Source: Congeria kusceri
Taxonomy: Eukaryota > Mollusca > Bivalvia > Myida > Dreissenidae
Direction: 5' to 3'
NCBI GenBank assembly: GCA_027627225.1
Contig: CM051028.1
Location: forward strand, 21,096,201-21,160,200
Length of the DNA: 64,000 nucleotides
The position numbers were made by a program, and so were the translations under genes. Shown here one piece after another: positions 25,569 to 38,963 of the stretch (within the stretch, counting starts at the first letter, position 1; each line of letters opens with the position of its first letter). Below the pieces are notes generated by a model. That model searched no databases. It was not told the DNA's origin and worked only from the letters and a program-made list of their open reading frames with translations.

Positions 25569-27659
25569 AATCGTTTTTGTATAACATTATATCATTGATA
25601 TAGGTGATGACAACAATTTTAACGAAAACAGAAACATTCCACATTATTCTGGCGTTGAGCATTACAATTAATGATTATTCATTAACAAACTGGTATTTAC
25701 AGCATGTGTATCATTTCGCTCCTTTACATGCAGTATTATATTTATGTTTGGAATAAGAGACAAATTGTCAAATAGAATTTTTTTTTCAATTCGTCAACTT
25801 GTGAACAGGCCCTTTTAAAGTTTTAACTTTAATAAAAAAGGTTTGCTGTGATCTGTAACAACCATATTGAAAAAAACATGATTGCGCGCAAAGTGTGAAA
25901 GGAAAGGCTATCGCACCCTATATCATTATTAATCGCATTATAACGGTCCGAGTTTATAATACATGTATAAATATAAGTTCGTTAGTGTCTTACCATTTAT
26001 TTACTTTCCCATTGCTTAAGAGCATATCATTTTAAAACAACAACAATTATACAATAATACAAACATGCAACACAATTTAAACAATTAAAACAATGACTGA
26101 ACAGAAAGAAATACTTCATGCAATGTCAATTAAAACAAGTAAATAATTCAATGATTATTGAAAGAAATACTTCATATAATGACAATGAAACAATTGCAAT
26201 ATGCTATGATATATTCGTTTTAATTATGATGATATAATAAATTGCCATTATCAAGTTGACCTTCAACAAAACGAAATTTCAAGAGTGATTAAAATTGCCG
26301 GAAGTTGATAAGGTTATCTGCATAACTTACGGAAAGGTACTAAACTCTAAACTTACCGAAATAAGGACATAAGAGTCAATACAAATAGACACCCATCCTT
26401 ATAAATATCAGCAATTATGCTAAGAAAACTGTATAACATAAAAAGCGATATAACATCATCATCAGGTCGAAATTGAACGAAACGAAAATTCAAGGAAGAA
26501 ATTTTGCTTTATAATGTGATCGATTTGTTGATCTACTTAATTAATAAAAAAATCAGGGTGGTACACTCTGGTATTTTTGTGTTTCCCCCCTGCTGACCCT
26601 TTGGGTTGGTCAACACAGAACGGTAAATTGTCTTTATTTCATATGATGTTTTTAAATATTAAACGAGAATTGAATAGCCCATGCTTTACAACTATAATTA
26701 TAAGCATTAGACAACTAACCACCCTGGATTTAGCAAATTGTTAGAAGATGTCAACATACTCTTTGTTTTAGCAGCACACTGTACCTTTTGTGATATTTCC
26801 CTACATAAACATCCGCATAAAATAACATAGAACTTAGCTAAAGCAATATTAGAATAACCAAGAACATCGCCTTCGGGTTCTGGACGCTAGGCTTTCACAC
26901 ATTTTACAGTACTCTGGTCGTTTGCTTATAGAATGGGTTCATCACTATGATGACGTTTATTGAATTTAAAAGTCAATATCTCTTATAGATATTGTGAAAT
27001 TCACCAAAAGTGGAATAGTTGATAAAAACGGACAATTACTCTACCAAATCCTGACGGTCTCTTGTCAACTGAAGTTCTTCGCCGTGATCAAGTACTATGA
27101 GTTTTAAGACAAAACATCAAATATGTGTGGAGAAATTGGACCTTAAGCGAAAATTATTAGTTCAATAAAATGGCCATGATGGCCCAAAGCGCTGACCTGA
27201 GTACTATCAATGACAGATACCTTATTGGTGTTAATCTGTTAATCGACAGGTGCAATACAGATGCATGTCCGGCCTAGGTGTACATATACTAGTTACCTTG
27301 CAATTTACATTTGCAATACTGTACAAAGATATTCATGGTCGAAACTTTTGGGACCCAAGGTAAACCACAATCAATCTCTGATATGTTTACCACGCTCAAT
27401 CATAGTTACATTACACAGAGATTTACCCTATATCTGGAATCCTAGGTTCGAACATCCAGCTGAATTCCATATTCGGTGATATGTTCTTTTTCACCAAACA
27501 ATAATTAAAATAGTGACAACAATACAACAGTGTAAGCTTGGTCAAAATGAGACAAAAATGTGGATTCTGTATCCTCAGCGGTGTTCATTTTTGCATGTTT
27601 TTTTTGACAAACAAGGAACAATAACTTAATGTGTGTACTCCAATCTAGACCTTTTTTAG

Positions 27660-27965
27660 ATTGTTTTTAAATCTTATGGTCCTACACACGCTGTGCAAGT
27701 TTGGCCAAGATCTGATGAAAAATGAAATAGTTATGTTGCAGAAAGTCCATTTTGCAGTTTTGTCCCATGAAAAACGGGCGATAACTCTGGTGCTCCTGGC
27801 CGTATGTGGCCCATTATAGCACTTATTTGAGGTCATAGACAAACTGTGCAATTTTGGTAAACATTGAATGAGAAGTGAAGTCTGTATAGAGCCCAAGGGT
27901 TGATGCATTACGGACACCGGATGCCGAGCGACGCAGGACAATCCCCATTTACCAATAGCGATGTG
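27660..27965. repeat. Interspersed repeat fragment, unit 2 copy
   Basis: Counterpart of 17035-17340. Confidence 0.6.
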
Positions 27966-29159
27966 CTAAGGTGGTGGGCTTAAAGGGTAATAGCTCCAAC
28001 AAATGCCTTGAAAGAGTTACTTCGTTATGTCTGCAGAATGGGGTAGGCACCATAAACAAGTATATTGAAGTATCTTACCTTTCAATAGTTATTTGATAGT
28101 TTATGAGAAATTATATATTTATCAAAAATGTAAGTGTTTTTATAAGAACAAATTGAGAAAATATTGTAATTTGTAAGAAACAACGAGGGTATATAAATAT
28201 GGAAATTCAATCACATTACCTGAAATTTATTAACCTTTAGATATAAACACGTATTGAATGTTTCAAATAGATACCTTTCATTGTTTTTGAGAAATAGACT
28301 AAAAACTACAACAAAAACTTTATCAAAATAATAACAAACGCTGACGCAGACGACAACGCGACGATAAAAGTTATTAGTTATTCATTTTCATAAAGGTCTA
28401 AAAGACACACATAATTCGCACATCGTATAAACAGAATGAAAACAAATATCAAATAGAAAAATATATATCAATCATTATGATTAAGGATCGATTTAAAATG
28501 TGATAAATAATGATCCCGAGTGGTTCTAACTTGGAAGTCCTTGAATTCCTCTATTTCATGTCTAATCCAAACACATGTGACCAGTTGTTGCAGAACAGAT
28601 CATTTTTAGAATAATAAAAAATAAAATGTGTATGTTTCACTAAGTTATTGTATAAGCATTTTATACGAATACTATGGAACAAACTCTGAACAAAATACAA
28701 TGCTGTAGCTTAACCTCAAAACATTACATGCATGGGTGCACGTTTCATTGTGCCACAACTCTCCAACCATAATTAACGTTAACGTACACATAGAAGTTAC
28801 ATTTGTATATACACAGAGCGCATGCAATTAACGTTCTGACTACGGAGGCAAAATCCTAGGAGCCCTTTCAATCCAAATAAAAATTAAAACATCTTCACAA
28901 TCCTCTTGTACACAGCGCTTAATGTTTCAACAGAGGTGTCCAGTAAATACTTGTATTACTTATGTTTGTCATATGCCATAAATAAAAAACCTCGGGCTGC
29001 TAATAAGAGTTCTCTCCTGCTGGAGTTTCGCTTTGTTTATATTTGTCTAAATATTTTGAAAGTGCAGGCAACGTGATCACAATAAATTAACTTATAACTT
29101 GAAATCAGGTTTTTGTGTAGTTTCTTTTTAAGGAGCGCATCATTCTCACTGGAGGTATT

Positions 29160-29296
29160 TTATTCCGTCATCTGCAACATCCTCTTTTTCGATATTGCCT
29201 TTCTTTTATTTTGTTCGTTCATGATTTTCGTTCTTAGTTTAATGGCTGTAAACCTGCATCTGTTGCCCCGAATGTAGGTTTCTAACTGCGATGTAC
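29160..29296 (-). CDS. Terminal exon T of the SET/recombinase gene (left assembly copy)
   Basis: Phase-1 exon of 44 codons plus TAA, the stop lying inside AATAAA. It joins exon B (ends AGA G|) to give a Gly codon at the junction. Duplicate of 44397-44533. Confidence 0.55.
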
Positions 29297-31765
29297 CTGT
29301 AACACAAACTATATAATTACCACCAGCAACAAAACTATTAAACATCATTAGGCTTGATTGATAACTTGGTTCTGTAACTGATAATATTACAGATACTTTG
29401 GTATTTTTTGCTAACATACCTTTAGATTAATCTTTAGTTGCATCAGTGATTGATAATATTGATAAGATATGTTATATCTTAATAAAAACCGGGCAGAAAT
29501 GTAGGCATATTTCTTCATTTATGGCTGATTTACAAAGTTTGATAATGCATTTAATAATGGAACATTTGTATGTGCGCAACATAAAATACGGCTAGTAAAA
29601 CAACATAAATGTGACTAGAACAACAACATTGTCAGAGAGTTTGTTGTTTAAAGCAATTAAAGCACAATAACTGTATCAAAGATTGTTTTCATAGTCACGC
29701 GGCATGTTATACTCATATGTGTAATTGTTGCATTGAAACCTGCAGCACAGTAAATGCATCTCAGGTAGAAAAGTGACACAATATATAATTGATGTTAATA
29801 AACATTGCTGATTCAAAGGCAATTTACTAGTTGATACTCCATGCACTGTTGATGATGTACGTGATGTATAAATAAAATGACTTTACTAATTGACATTTCA
29901 TACATTATTTTTTCCATATGAAGTGATATTATTACATATACATAAAAACGTATACTATTTTGTTGTATGATATGCAGTCAAAATGACATAACATGATGTG
30001 TCACTGTAATCAAAAGTATTAACGATTACAGACGCACTTTGATCTTTAATATTGCATTGTATATTATCATATTCACATCAGTAATCCAACTGTCCAATAC
30101 ATTAGCATAGTTGCATTGGATTAATACATTACAAGCTATTACAATTACTTTATTCAATTAGTCAACGATAACACAGGGCTATTATCCGGGTTTACGGCGC
30201 GTCTCTTCTCGCAAGCATAGGTCTGTTGTGTTATATTTTGTCATCTTATTATAGATAATTATGCCCTTGAATGTTAATGCACCGCACAACCAACTCCAAA
30301 TGTATTGGCATATACTACATGTCGGTTAGGTGAAGCTTGGGTTTGTTTGAACTTTTTTCCCATTCAACCCCATGCACCAGTTCAATACATTAAACGAACT
30401 GGGAGCATCTCTAATCACTTGTAATTCTAATTATTTTATAATAATTATCATCGTTATGAAGGACTTTATACTTTTAATTGAGACTTACTGGGCAACGAGT
30501 TGCCTTCTTCTATTTCTATCCAGTGCTTGAAGTCTCTCTTTATAGCTGCTGTCTCAATACTTGTCCATCGGAAATAGTCTCTGTCTGTAAAGCAAATGAA
30601 ATGAGCAAAATGGAACAAGAACATTTACCTTACTCGGCTTTGTTGAAAGTCGTAAGCTCCAGAAGAACAATACCATTACTGATACAGAAATAAGTCGAGT
30701 TTGATCCATTTCATAGCTCGTTCAGAGTGACCTGGGACAAATATATACGTAACACCCTTCATTGTCGCAAAGGAAAAATGAATGCAAATCATAATACAAT
30801 GGTATAAATCATCTCAGGTCAGGTGTTTTTAACTTTGTATATTATGAGCCCATCCCCAAACGTTCTTTGGAATCATACATTTTCTCCAAAGTTCAATGTT
30901 TTTCTTTCATGTTCATGGTTTTGTCGATAAAATCATATTCTGGCAGCAAATAAGGGTCCCATGCTGCTCAATAACTGAACGAGCAACAACCTGCAGGTCA
31001 ATCTGAACGAGCTATACTGTGCACGACTTATTGTAAACACATTTAATGACGGATCAAATCCGCAAGTGACCTCTTGTTAAAGTGTGTGTATGCGTGCGCG
31101 CGTATGTGTGATCTTCATATCCATTTTCCGACAATCGATTGAAGTGGCGAGCAACATGACATGTACCGTATGCATTCTTGTTCTCGGACAGCCTAAAAAA
31201 ATCAGCAAAAGTAATCATTGTTTGCGTCTCTATGTTCTGAGACACTCTAAAATACTCAGTAATCTTTGTTTTCGGACAGATACTAATTTGAAATTATTGT
31301 AACAGCAAATATCTGTACCGGTAAACGTTTCATGGGTCCTATTGTTTATCAATTTGATCTCGCAACGTATTTTCTGGACCACGCATGCCAATTAACAAGT
31401 AGTATAATTACCAATATACAGTAACGAGCAATATATTAACTCTGCCGACAAGAAAGGGAACCGTCGCTGAAGATAACAATACTAACGAGTATGTCTAGTC
31501 TTTGCGGTTTTTGTGATAATATTGTAGATACGGTTTCGAACAGACTATAAGTATTCGGACACTGAAACAATGATTTTAAATGTCCAAAAACATAGAATTT
31601 TCAGTTTTGTAAACTAATTTTGCTTCTATTTTTCTGACAACGCATTAAGTAATGTCGCATGCAACTTATATAATGATTGTTATTTATTTTAACACACGTT
31701 CTTCTTTTAAAAGGCAAATACAAAGCTTTAAATCATCTTTATAAAAACAAAACAGAACAAATCAC

Positions 31766-31828
31766 CTCTTTTCGCTTTCTTTGATGCTGGATCTCCATCA
31801 CTAGATGAATTGAATGTGGTTACATGAT
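31766..31828 (-). CDS. Exon B3 (left assembly copy)
   Basis: 63 bp, phase 1-1, acceptor atttacag and donor AGAG|GTGATT. Encodes HVTTFNSSSDGDPASKKAKR, Ser/Asp-rich with a basic end. Paralogous to the exon at 33640-33714. Duplicate of 47009-47071. Confidence 0.6.
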
Positions 31829-32913
31829 CTGTAAATAAAAACGTAATGTCGCATTATCTTTCCCTCGTAACAAAAGTCTTTGTGCAACTACTAAGGTGGA
31901 TGCGGTATGCGTAATAAATTGCCTGAAAGTGTGTTAAGTGTATTCACATTTTTCATTTATTCTAAGGCATATGTCTCTGCTGAGTTCGTCCGTTTGCTCG
32001 CAGTGCGAAATAATATTAGACGTTTCTGACAGAGCTGAAATAGCATGCATATCTTTTGTCATAAATTCGTATGATAAAATGATCATGCAAACTAAATACA
32101 CATTTAAACAAATTGTGAAGCTGTATGTTGATGTGACTGTCATGCCAAATAGTTTGCTCTGTGATTATTGAAAACGACTGAACAAGTAATCACTGTAATG
32201 AAAGAGTAATTTAGGTTCTCAGTTATACAAGTAAATACCACCAGGTTGTCATATCTGAGTTTAGTATATTTTTATTTTGCGATCATCGGACTACATTTAA
32301 TGAAAGTTTCCGGAACAGTCGTCAGCGATGCGTATAGTCCAAGCATTCTGACTTTTATTCAAAAAAGCTAGATCAATCGGCCGTATTCGCGAATGATTTA
32401 ATATCTTAATTTTAACATTATTCATCAGCTAAATATTCATGGCTTACGATAAGATTGAAAGTTAAAAATAGATAACCAATGTAGTAAAATCAGAAAAGAA
32501 CAATTACTTATTTTAGTGCTGCCTCTTAAACATCTCATGTTGCCAATGTAAATCGCACAAACATTAGACTATTTTGTAAAATTAGACGAATGTGGAAGTT
32601 TAAAGTATGTAAAATGTATTGGAGGCTGGATAAGGGTTACAAAATCAATAATTCATACACAATCGGCATATATTAAAGTGCGTGTTTATTGGTTACTCTT
32701 CCCATTAATTCCTGGGTGTAGAAATCAAAACGTACGCAAGGACAATTATTGTGTACGCAATGTACTAGTATTGCATCAATATGTTTTTTTTCAATGCTCA
32801 TATATGCGTTACAAATTAACTAGTTATTTTACAATTGTTTTTGTTTCCAAATTAAACAGTATGTCAAGTAGGACCTTTAATATTCAATAAGAAGTAGTTT
32901 TGTTTTGATTTAC

Positions 32914-32985
32914 CTGAATTCAGCTCCACTTCGTCTTGTAGTATTTCGGCTTCATTTGAAGTAGTTTGTGGACGAGAAACGTTAC
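32914..32985 (-). CDS. Exon A1 (left assembly copy)
   Basis: 72 bp, phase 1-1, begins NVSRPQTTSNEAEI. Paralogous to A2 (33916-33987). Duplicate of 48158-48229. Confidence 0.55.
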
Positions 32986-33639
32986 CTAAAATTATTTAAA
33001 GATATTTTTTATAATCTTACGAATGTAATTCTCACATTCAAAAAACATGATTTACTATTAAACATCACATAGTGTACTAGAAAAATACATTCAATGATAT
33101 CAGCAACATAGATAGCACTCTGAGCCGCTTTTTATTCAATGAACAATCGCAATTAAAAAACAAGTAGGGATACTGCATTATACTGAATATATTTTTAATA
33201 TAATCCAGATAGTGCATTTTCATACTGATAATAACCTTATATAGTGGTCCTTCTACAAAGATTGTTTAAATTTCAATGGTGACGTTTCAAATGCGTTGTC
33301 AGAGTTCGAAATATTTAGGCGCACATGATCACCATGGATAGGCCATGTGTTGCGTACAAGAACCGTGACGCCCGCTAAAATGTAAAAGTTACAGAACTCA
33401 GTTGATATTTGTCAATATTTGCTACATTTGTAGTCATGATCCTAGGTCTTCAGATCGATCAAAACTAATGGATCGTCTCAAGTTAGGATTTGTTTAACTT
33501 TGTACATTAGGGGCCGTACACAGGTCCTGTTTCCAAGCACAAGTTCACTGGAATCATGCATTGGCCATATATGTCATTATTAACATCAAATTTTCTGTCA
33601 TGTTCATAGTTATTTCGATAAAAAAAAAAACAAGTTCAC

Positions 33640-33714
33640 CTTTTTTTGATTTCATTGACGCTTGATCTCCATCACTTGTATCATTTATCGATGACTTGAA
33701 TGTAGTTAATTTAT
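33640..33714 (-). CDS. Exon B4 (left assembly copy)
   Basis: 75 bp, phase 1-1, encodes KLTTFKSSINDTSDGDQAS then a Lys-rich end; paralogue of B3. Duplicate of 48882-48956. Confidence 0.6.
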
Positions 33715-33915
33715 CTGTAAATAAAATATGATGTCGCATTATCTTTCACTTGTCAAACAAGTCTTAGTGCAACTAGTAAGGTGGATGCGGTATGCCTAAC
33801 TTATGTAAAGTTACATAGAGTGATTTAAGTTCACATATTTTATTAATTGTAATGCATATGTCGCTGCTGAGTTCGTCCGTTTGCTCGCAGTGCCAAGTTA
33901 TATTAGGCCTTTTAC

Positions 33916-33987
33916 CTGAATTCTGCTTCGCTTTGCCTTGAGTTATGTCAGCTTCACGTGAAGTAGATGTTAAACGAGACACAGTAC
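33916..33987 (-). CDS. Exon A2 (left assembly copy)
   Basis: 72 bp, phase 1-1, begins TVSRLTSTSREADI. Joins the recombinase exon in phase. Duplicate of 49157-49228. Confidence 0.6.
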
Positions 33988-34332
33988 CTACAATTACAGT
34001 TGGATTGTTGTTTATTATCTTACGAATGTAATTCGCACATTTAAGTATTCGTGCGTTTCTATTTTACGATGTTGACGCATTCTATAAAGTATATGCAAGA
34101 ATGTCTTAATTTGCGAACTTATCGCATTCCAATAAAGTGATTTTTAATAAAAGTTACAAGTTTTGTTGAATGCAACAACTAAATACATACACTAATATGC
34201 TTTTCGAGATATTAGTTGTAGGTTTTTCATGATTGACTTGGGGTCGATCGGTGGACTGGACAAACTGATGGCCGATCGTAATGCAATATTAAGTTTTCTT
34301 TGTGGAAATTAGTGATGATTTAAATAAATTAC

Positions 34333-35896
34333 CTTGGTATATGTCTTGCAGATGCTTTCCGACTTTAGTTACTTCCAAGACAGGCAGAGGGTACTGATAC
34401 GTGCCCCAGTTAACCTCCTTGCTGTGGCCCATATGCTTGTAGAAGTACTGTCTGTCGCTTTCCCGCAATATCAAGGGAACAGTATATCGTCGAAATTCTG
34501 TGACGTTGTTTGGTTGCATTCATCAAGTCGGGTCTTTTTATTCCTGCCTCTTTTACTAGTTTATTTGTGGCATTCCAACCTGAGGTATGTTCTTTTGAAA
34601 ACCCCGTATTGGGAAATAAGTATATATTATCTTTGGGTACCTTTACTCGTTCTCTTATCTCCGGGGTACACAAAATGTCTAAGCCAGCCACACAATCATT
34701 TGGTATTAATACTGGAACAAGGTGGCTTCCTTTTCCTGGTTGGTAAGTTACCAGATGGTCCTTAAATAATTCTTTCTCCCACTCTGGCAACATTTCAATG
34801 CTTCCTTTATCCATCCATCGTCCATTTTGTGCGTCTTGGAAGTGCGAGATTTTTAGTCTGCTTGTTCTCCTCCTCTTCTCGCATTGTATAAAGTAATTCT
34901 TGAGCATAATGCATCACGTAACGACGTAAACTCATGCAGTGAAATAAACGTGTATTCGCTGGTTATTTGACTTATCACGTTGAGGGTGTGTTTCCTTAGA
35001 GTGTGTGTGTCCTCTTCAAGTGGTTGCGTTTCTGGCATGCGCAATTTCTAGTCTCCTGAGTTCAATTGCGTATGCTGCATCGCCGAACACTGCATCCTTA
35101 TGAAATTCTAAGCATGTAATGAACTTAGACAACTCGCTTGCTCGTTCGTCGTTCTTCTTGGTATGATGGTGTCCAATTAGGTAATCCACTGACGTTTTCA
35201 GAAGGTAATACAAACTATTTTTCACGCCGTGTTTAAGTTTTCCAGCGTCGTCTTTGGTTACGGCGTCGATTGCTAATTCAAGCGTTTCGAAGTTTTGTCT
35301 TAAAAACATATCTTCTCGGAAATTGAGTCCGGCATTAATTGTAAGAAATGGTTGTACATCTTGGCCAACAGCCGCATGTCTGTCATAACAGACTTTCTTG
35401 TCTCCATATATTTGTCCACCCTCCTTTTATTTATTTGAAACAAGCGCCTACCGATGACGAGCAATGTTGGATCTGATCTGCATATATTTCCAATCTCGTC
35501 CCGATGAAATCGGCTAAGTATATCTGTTAGAAATTCATCATCTTCATTTAGCTCACTTGAAAAAACATTTACTTTCCGGGGAACAGTTGCTTCATCTCCG
35601 ATACATTTCGCCTTGTGTCTATAAAATAAGTATCGTTTGTAAAAGCCTAAACATTTCGAACATTTGACAAGATTTTCTTCGGTGCCGTTTTTTCTTTCTG
35701 CCATGTATCGGGGTAATTCCAATACTGACTGCTTTTTGTTGTAGGTCTGTATGCCTCTTTTTCTTAATTCGTCGAATCCTTCCTGTTGTTCTCGAGAACC
35801 ATCAGGCATTGACAGTAAGTTCAGCACCTCTGGTTGATCACTATGCTTTAGTCTTCTCACAGAATGGACACGGTCTCGCTGGCTTCTTGTAAGACT
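34333..35896 (-). pseudogene. Recombinase-like exon, left assembly copy with extra frameshifts
   Basis: Same exon as 49574-51139. It differs by three small indels that break the frame further: one extra C near 34464, one missing G near 34864 and two missing bases (CT) near 35049. The right copy is open across all three, so these look like consensus errors near a contig end rather than mutations. Two other frame breaks are shared by both copies. Confidence 0.7.
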
Positions 35897-36124
35897 CTAG
35901 ACGAGCAAAATAAGAGAGTCAACAAGTGCAGATTACAGTTATTGTGCAACTCATACAATAGTTTTGCGTGTTTGTAAAAAGATTCATACATAGTTTGTTT
36001 CAAGTGTCAAATAGTGTTTTTTTTTAATGTTCCATTTATTAAAAGATCAATTTAATGCACGTTTATCACAAGCATGTTTGAAAGTCTGCAGGTAGCTTAA
36101 TACATAATGTACAAACAAGCTTAC

Positions 36125-36211
36125 CTTGATTGGTGGCGTGACTCTTCATGTGAGTGGATAGAGCACCCTTCTTTTTGAATACTTTCAAACAAACGTTGCA
36201 TACGTTTTCAC
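36125..36211 (-). CDS. C2H2 zinc-finger exon (left assembly copy)
   Basis: 87-bp phase 1-1 exon with CNVCLKVFKKKGALSTHMKSH. Duplicate of 51368-51454; see that entry. Confidence 0.7.
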
Positions 36212-36955
36212 CTGAAATTTAAGTGCAAGTGATACGTTACATGGTTTACTAGTTTGCTAGCAAAGTTAAGAGATTGTACATACACAGTTTAGGCCTCGTT
36301 TAATTATTTGTTTTATGAAAGAATCATTGTAATTACATTTTCCCTTATATCGAAATGTTTATCATTTTATGGACATATTTATCCATTATATTACGTGTTA
36401 AAGAGTGTTATATTAGCCAAAAGCCATTGCCAAACTTGATATACTTATCTAACAGATTAGTCCTAAAATATTATGGTTGTCTTCAAAACAAGATTGTATC
36501 GACATTTAAAATTGTAAAACCCACACGTAAATGATGCTAGTAATAAAACTAGTTCAAGCAGTTTCTTTTATAACACCTATATCTTAGGGTAAAACGGAGT
36601 TTTGTCCACCTTCTACGCATGATATGACCATTGACAAACGATATACATGTACATTTTAATCATAGCCATTAATGTCATACGTATTCAGACGTACAAAATA
36701 CATGTTAACAAATAACTTTTCAATAATTATGTTTAAACAGAACTAATACGTGATCAGTTAATAGCTTTAAGTCATAATCTGTGTTTTGAGATGCGCAAGC
36801 TACACTATTTTTATTATGGTACTAAAATATTTAAATTTTATTGAAAAACAAAACATATATCAGTTGTTTGATAACTTAAATGATTAGTTATATACTTCCA
36901 TGCTCTAGAAAACTATTTGACGGATGGAAATGTTAAACGTTTAATATACTTTTAC

Positions 36956-37027
36956 CCAGTGGAAACGAGTTGTCTGATCTCTGTTTAAAATCCGGGCTTT
37001 GGGCACTCGACGTTTCGTCCACCATCT
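36956..37027 (-). CDS. Linker exon C (left assembly copy)
   Basis: 72 bp, phase 1-1, begins MVDETSSAQSPDFKQRS. Duplicate of 52200-52271. Confidence 0.55.
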
Positions 37028-37320
37028 CTGTATAATAAATGTATCAATATAAAGCTAGTTGAGTATAAACAAATAGCAAACAAACGCGGATTATTTTTTA
37101 ACAAAACGGATTATGTAAAACGCTATGTGGCACCGTTTTGAAGGGATATTCCAACACAACGTCTAGTAAAGTTTATTAATACCTTAGTAAAAAAAAGTTA
37201 TTGACAAAAAAAAAGAATTGGACAATCTGTCTGCTAGTTGAAAGTTAACAACATACTGTAGTTGTCTAAGCTAATACAAACTAGATCGTCTAGATTTTAT
37301 GTTTTATCAAATATTAGTAC

Positions 37321-37395
37321 CTTTCTTATCCTTTAAATCGTTTGATTTTGCTTCTCGGCGATCCAATCCTCTATCATATATGTCATCATCCGAAT
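37321..37395 (-). CDS. Linker exon D (left assembly copy)
   Basis: 75 bp, phase 1-1, begins SDDDIYDRGLDRREAKS. Duplicate of 52565-52639. Confidence 0.55.
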
Positions 37396-37749
37396 CTTAA
37401 ATAAACATATAATAATAAGTTGGTGTTATTTTTGTGCAAAAATTGATTTGCCAACATGCAATAAAAAGTTGTGTTTATTATAAAATAAAACATATTTGTG
37501 CTGTAAATACAAAATAATTATCGTACACATTTTAAATAAGACACTGAAAACATATTTTGTAATCAATGAAGTCAAATAATAATATTTTTGAACAGTTAAC
37601 ATAATAAAGTAAACAAGAAGAAGTTTGCTAGAAGAGGTTGGGTGTTCTTTACAGGTTATATTGAAATAAATATAGAGTTTATTCTACACAACCTTTAGGA
37701 TACATAACACTTTCCACCTTCAGGTAACATATACACCAAACAAAATTAC

Positions 37750-37866
37750 CATTTGATGTCAAAAATATTATTTCTTGATCATTTTGATCATCGTTATCCA
37801 ACGGAAACATTATTTGCATTTCTTCCTCTTGGTATGCACGTTTTGCAACATGAAGTCTCGGTGGTC
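37750..37866 (-). CDS. Linker exon E (left assembly copy)
   Basis: 117 bp, phase 1-1, begins PPRLHVAKRAYQEEEMQ. Duplicate of 52994-53110. Confidence 0.55.
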
Positions 37867-38329
37867 CTGATGAAATAAAACATATTAAGGTCGTTATTAC
37901 CTGATTATACGATTCACTACGCAACTGAATATAACGACGCATCACAGGCGCATCGCACATTCCGTTGGATGTTGTTGCAACTACACTTTTTTAACGATTA
38001 TTCTGTCCTACTTGATTTTTTTTTTAATTAGAAATAGTGTCTTATATTGCCTGATTGATATTCACAAAATTATGCACATACTTATTACAAGATATGCAAA
38101 CAATATCGCATTCCTTTTTGATGTCTTAGATTTGACGCCTCTTTCATCTAGCTCTTGCTACCTGAGGTCTTGGTAGTTTTTCTTTAAAAATGACAGCTTA
38201 AATAATTGCTGTTTCTAGATTATTCAACCCGTTACATTACTGAAAATAGCAACCCACCACGTACGCTACTCCAAAATAAACCAATATTCAGTTATAGCAG
38301 TAGCAGTTTTTATTTTGTGCAATAGTTTT

Positions 38330-38394
38330 TTCAATCAGCCTGTTCAAAATCCGTACTTTAGGCACTTAACGTTTCTTCACCAGCACGTTTTCCA
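38330..38394 (-). pseudogene. Decayed copy of linker exon C (left assembly copy)
   Basis: Nucleotide similarity to exon C (gaaacg, agtgcc, aaag, cggattt, gaacag in order) and a plausible acceptor, but stops in frame and no donor. Duplicate of 53574-53638. Confidence 0.5.
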
Positions 38395-38552
38395 CTGTAT
38401 TTTAAATGTATCAATAAAAACTTATTGATTATAAACAATAAACCTGGTAAATATGTCTACTAGGTGAGAGTAAACAACATACTGTAGTAGCCTAAGACAA
38501 TACAAACTTTGTGGCCTAACTTTTATGTTTTATCAAATATTTAAAGTGCTAC

Positions 38553-38615
38553 CTTTCTTATGCTTTAAATATTTTGGGTTTGCTTTTCCTCTTTCAGATA
38601 TGCCACCCCCCGTTT
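38553..38615 (-). CDS. Linker exon D' (left assembly copy)
   Basis: 63 bp, phase 1-1, paralogue of exon D. Duplicate of 53797-53859. Confidence 0.45.
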
Positions 38616-38963
38616 CTAAAATGGACATATAATAATAAAATGGGATTATCTGTGTGCAAATAATGATCGGAACAGTTACACGTGTCAGGAAGGGACCCGA
38701 TAAAAACAAAATATGTTTTTGTTCTGGAGTCTAACCCTAACTAGCGTCATTAAAACATAATACATGTAACAATGTAAAGTGAACGATGTATACGTTCCTT
38801 TTCTGTAGCAACGAGCATTTAATGTTTCTGCCTGCTTAATGAAAGTTATCATGTTATTTTTTCATAAACGACGCTGCATAATTTGTTTTGAAATTCCTGA
38901 TATTAACTAGAGCTGCCACTGTCATGGCACAAAAAAAACCCGCATGCCGCTTGTCACAAGGAT

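Larger units (their letters stand above)
17831..28452. repeat. Tandem unit 2 (about 10.6 kb)
   Basis: Second full unit, co-linear with unit 1. It lacks about 110 bp near 19063, about 290 bp near 19640 and about 270 bp near 22628 that unit 1 has. It carries T (18540-18676) and a splice-defective B (20753-20815). The part from 23921 on is repeated after the gap as assembly redundancy. Confidence 0.85.
28453..31840. repeat. Tandem unit 3 (partial, about 3.4 kb)
   Basis: Homologous to the first 3.3 kb of units 1 and 2 (T exon to B exon). Homology ends just past exon B at ctgtaaataaaaa; beyond it lies the body of the minus-strand gene. This unit holds the B-T pair that is spliceable and phase-matched to the gene. 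Confidence 0.8.
23921..38963. repeat. Left copy of a 15.04-kb near-identical redundancy (assembly overlap)
   Basis: Identical to 39164-54207 apart from scattered small indels. The offset between copies wanders between 15237 and 15244, as expected from base insertions and losses. The homology stops exactly at the gap edge. See the findings for interpretation. Confidence 0.9.

Noticed and set aside
31934..32171. Overlapping ORFs on both strands (also 47178-47415)
   Set aside because: They fall in the intron between exons A1 and B3, in the part that is duplicated between the two A-B cassettes; neither has its own support.
34334..34765. + strand open frames of 74-143 codons opposite the recombinase exon (also 49575-50005)
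   Set aside because: They are antisense shadows of the recombinase-like exon, which has splice borders and family motifs on the minus strand.
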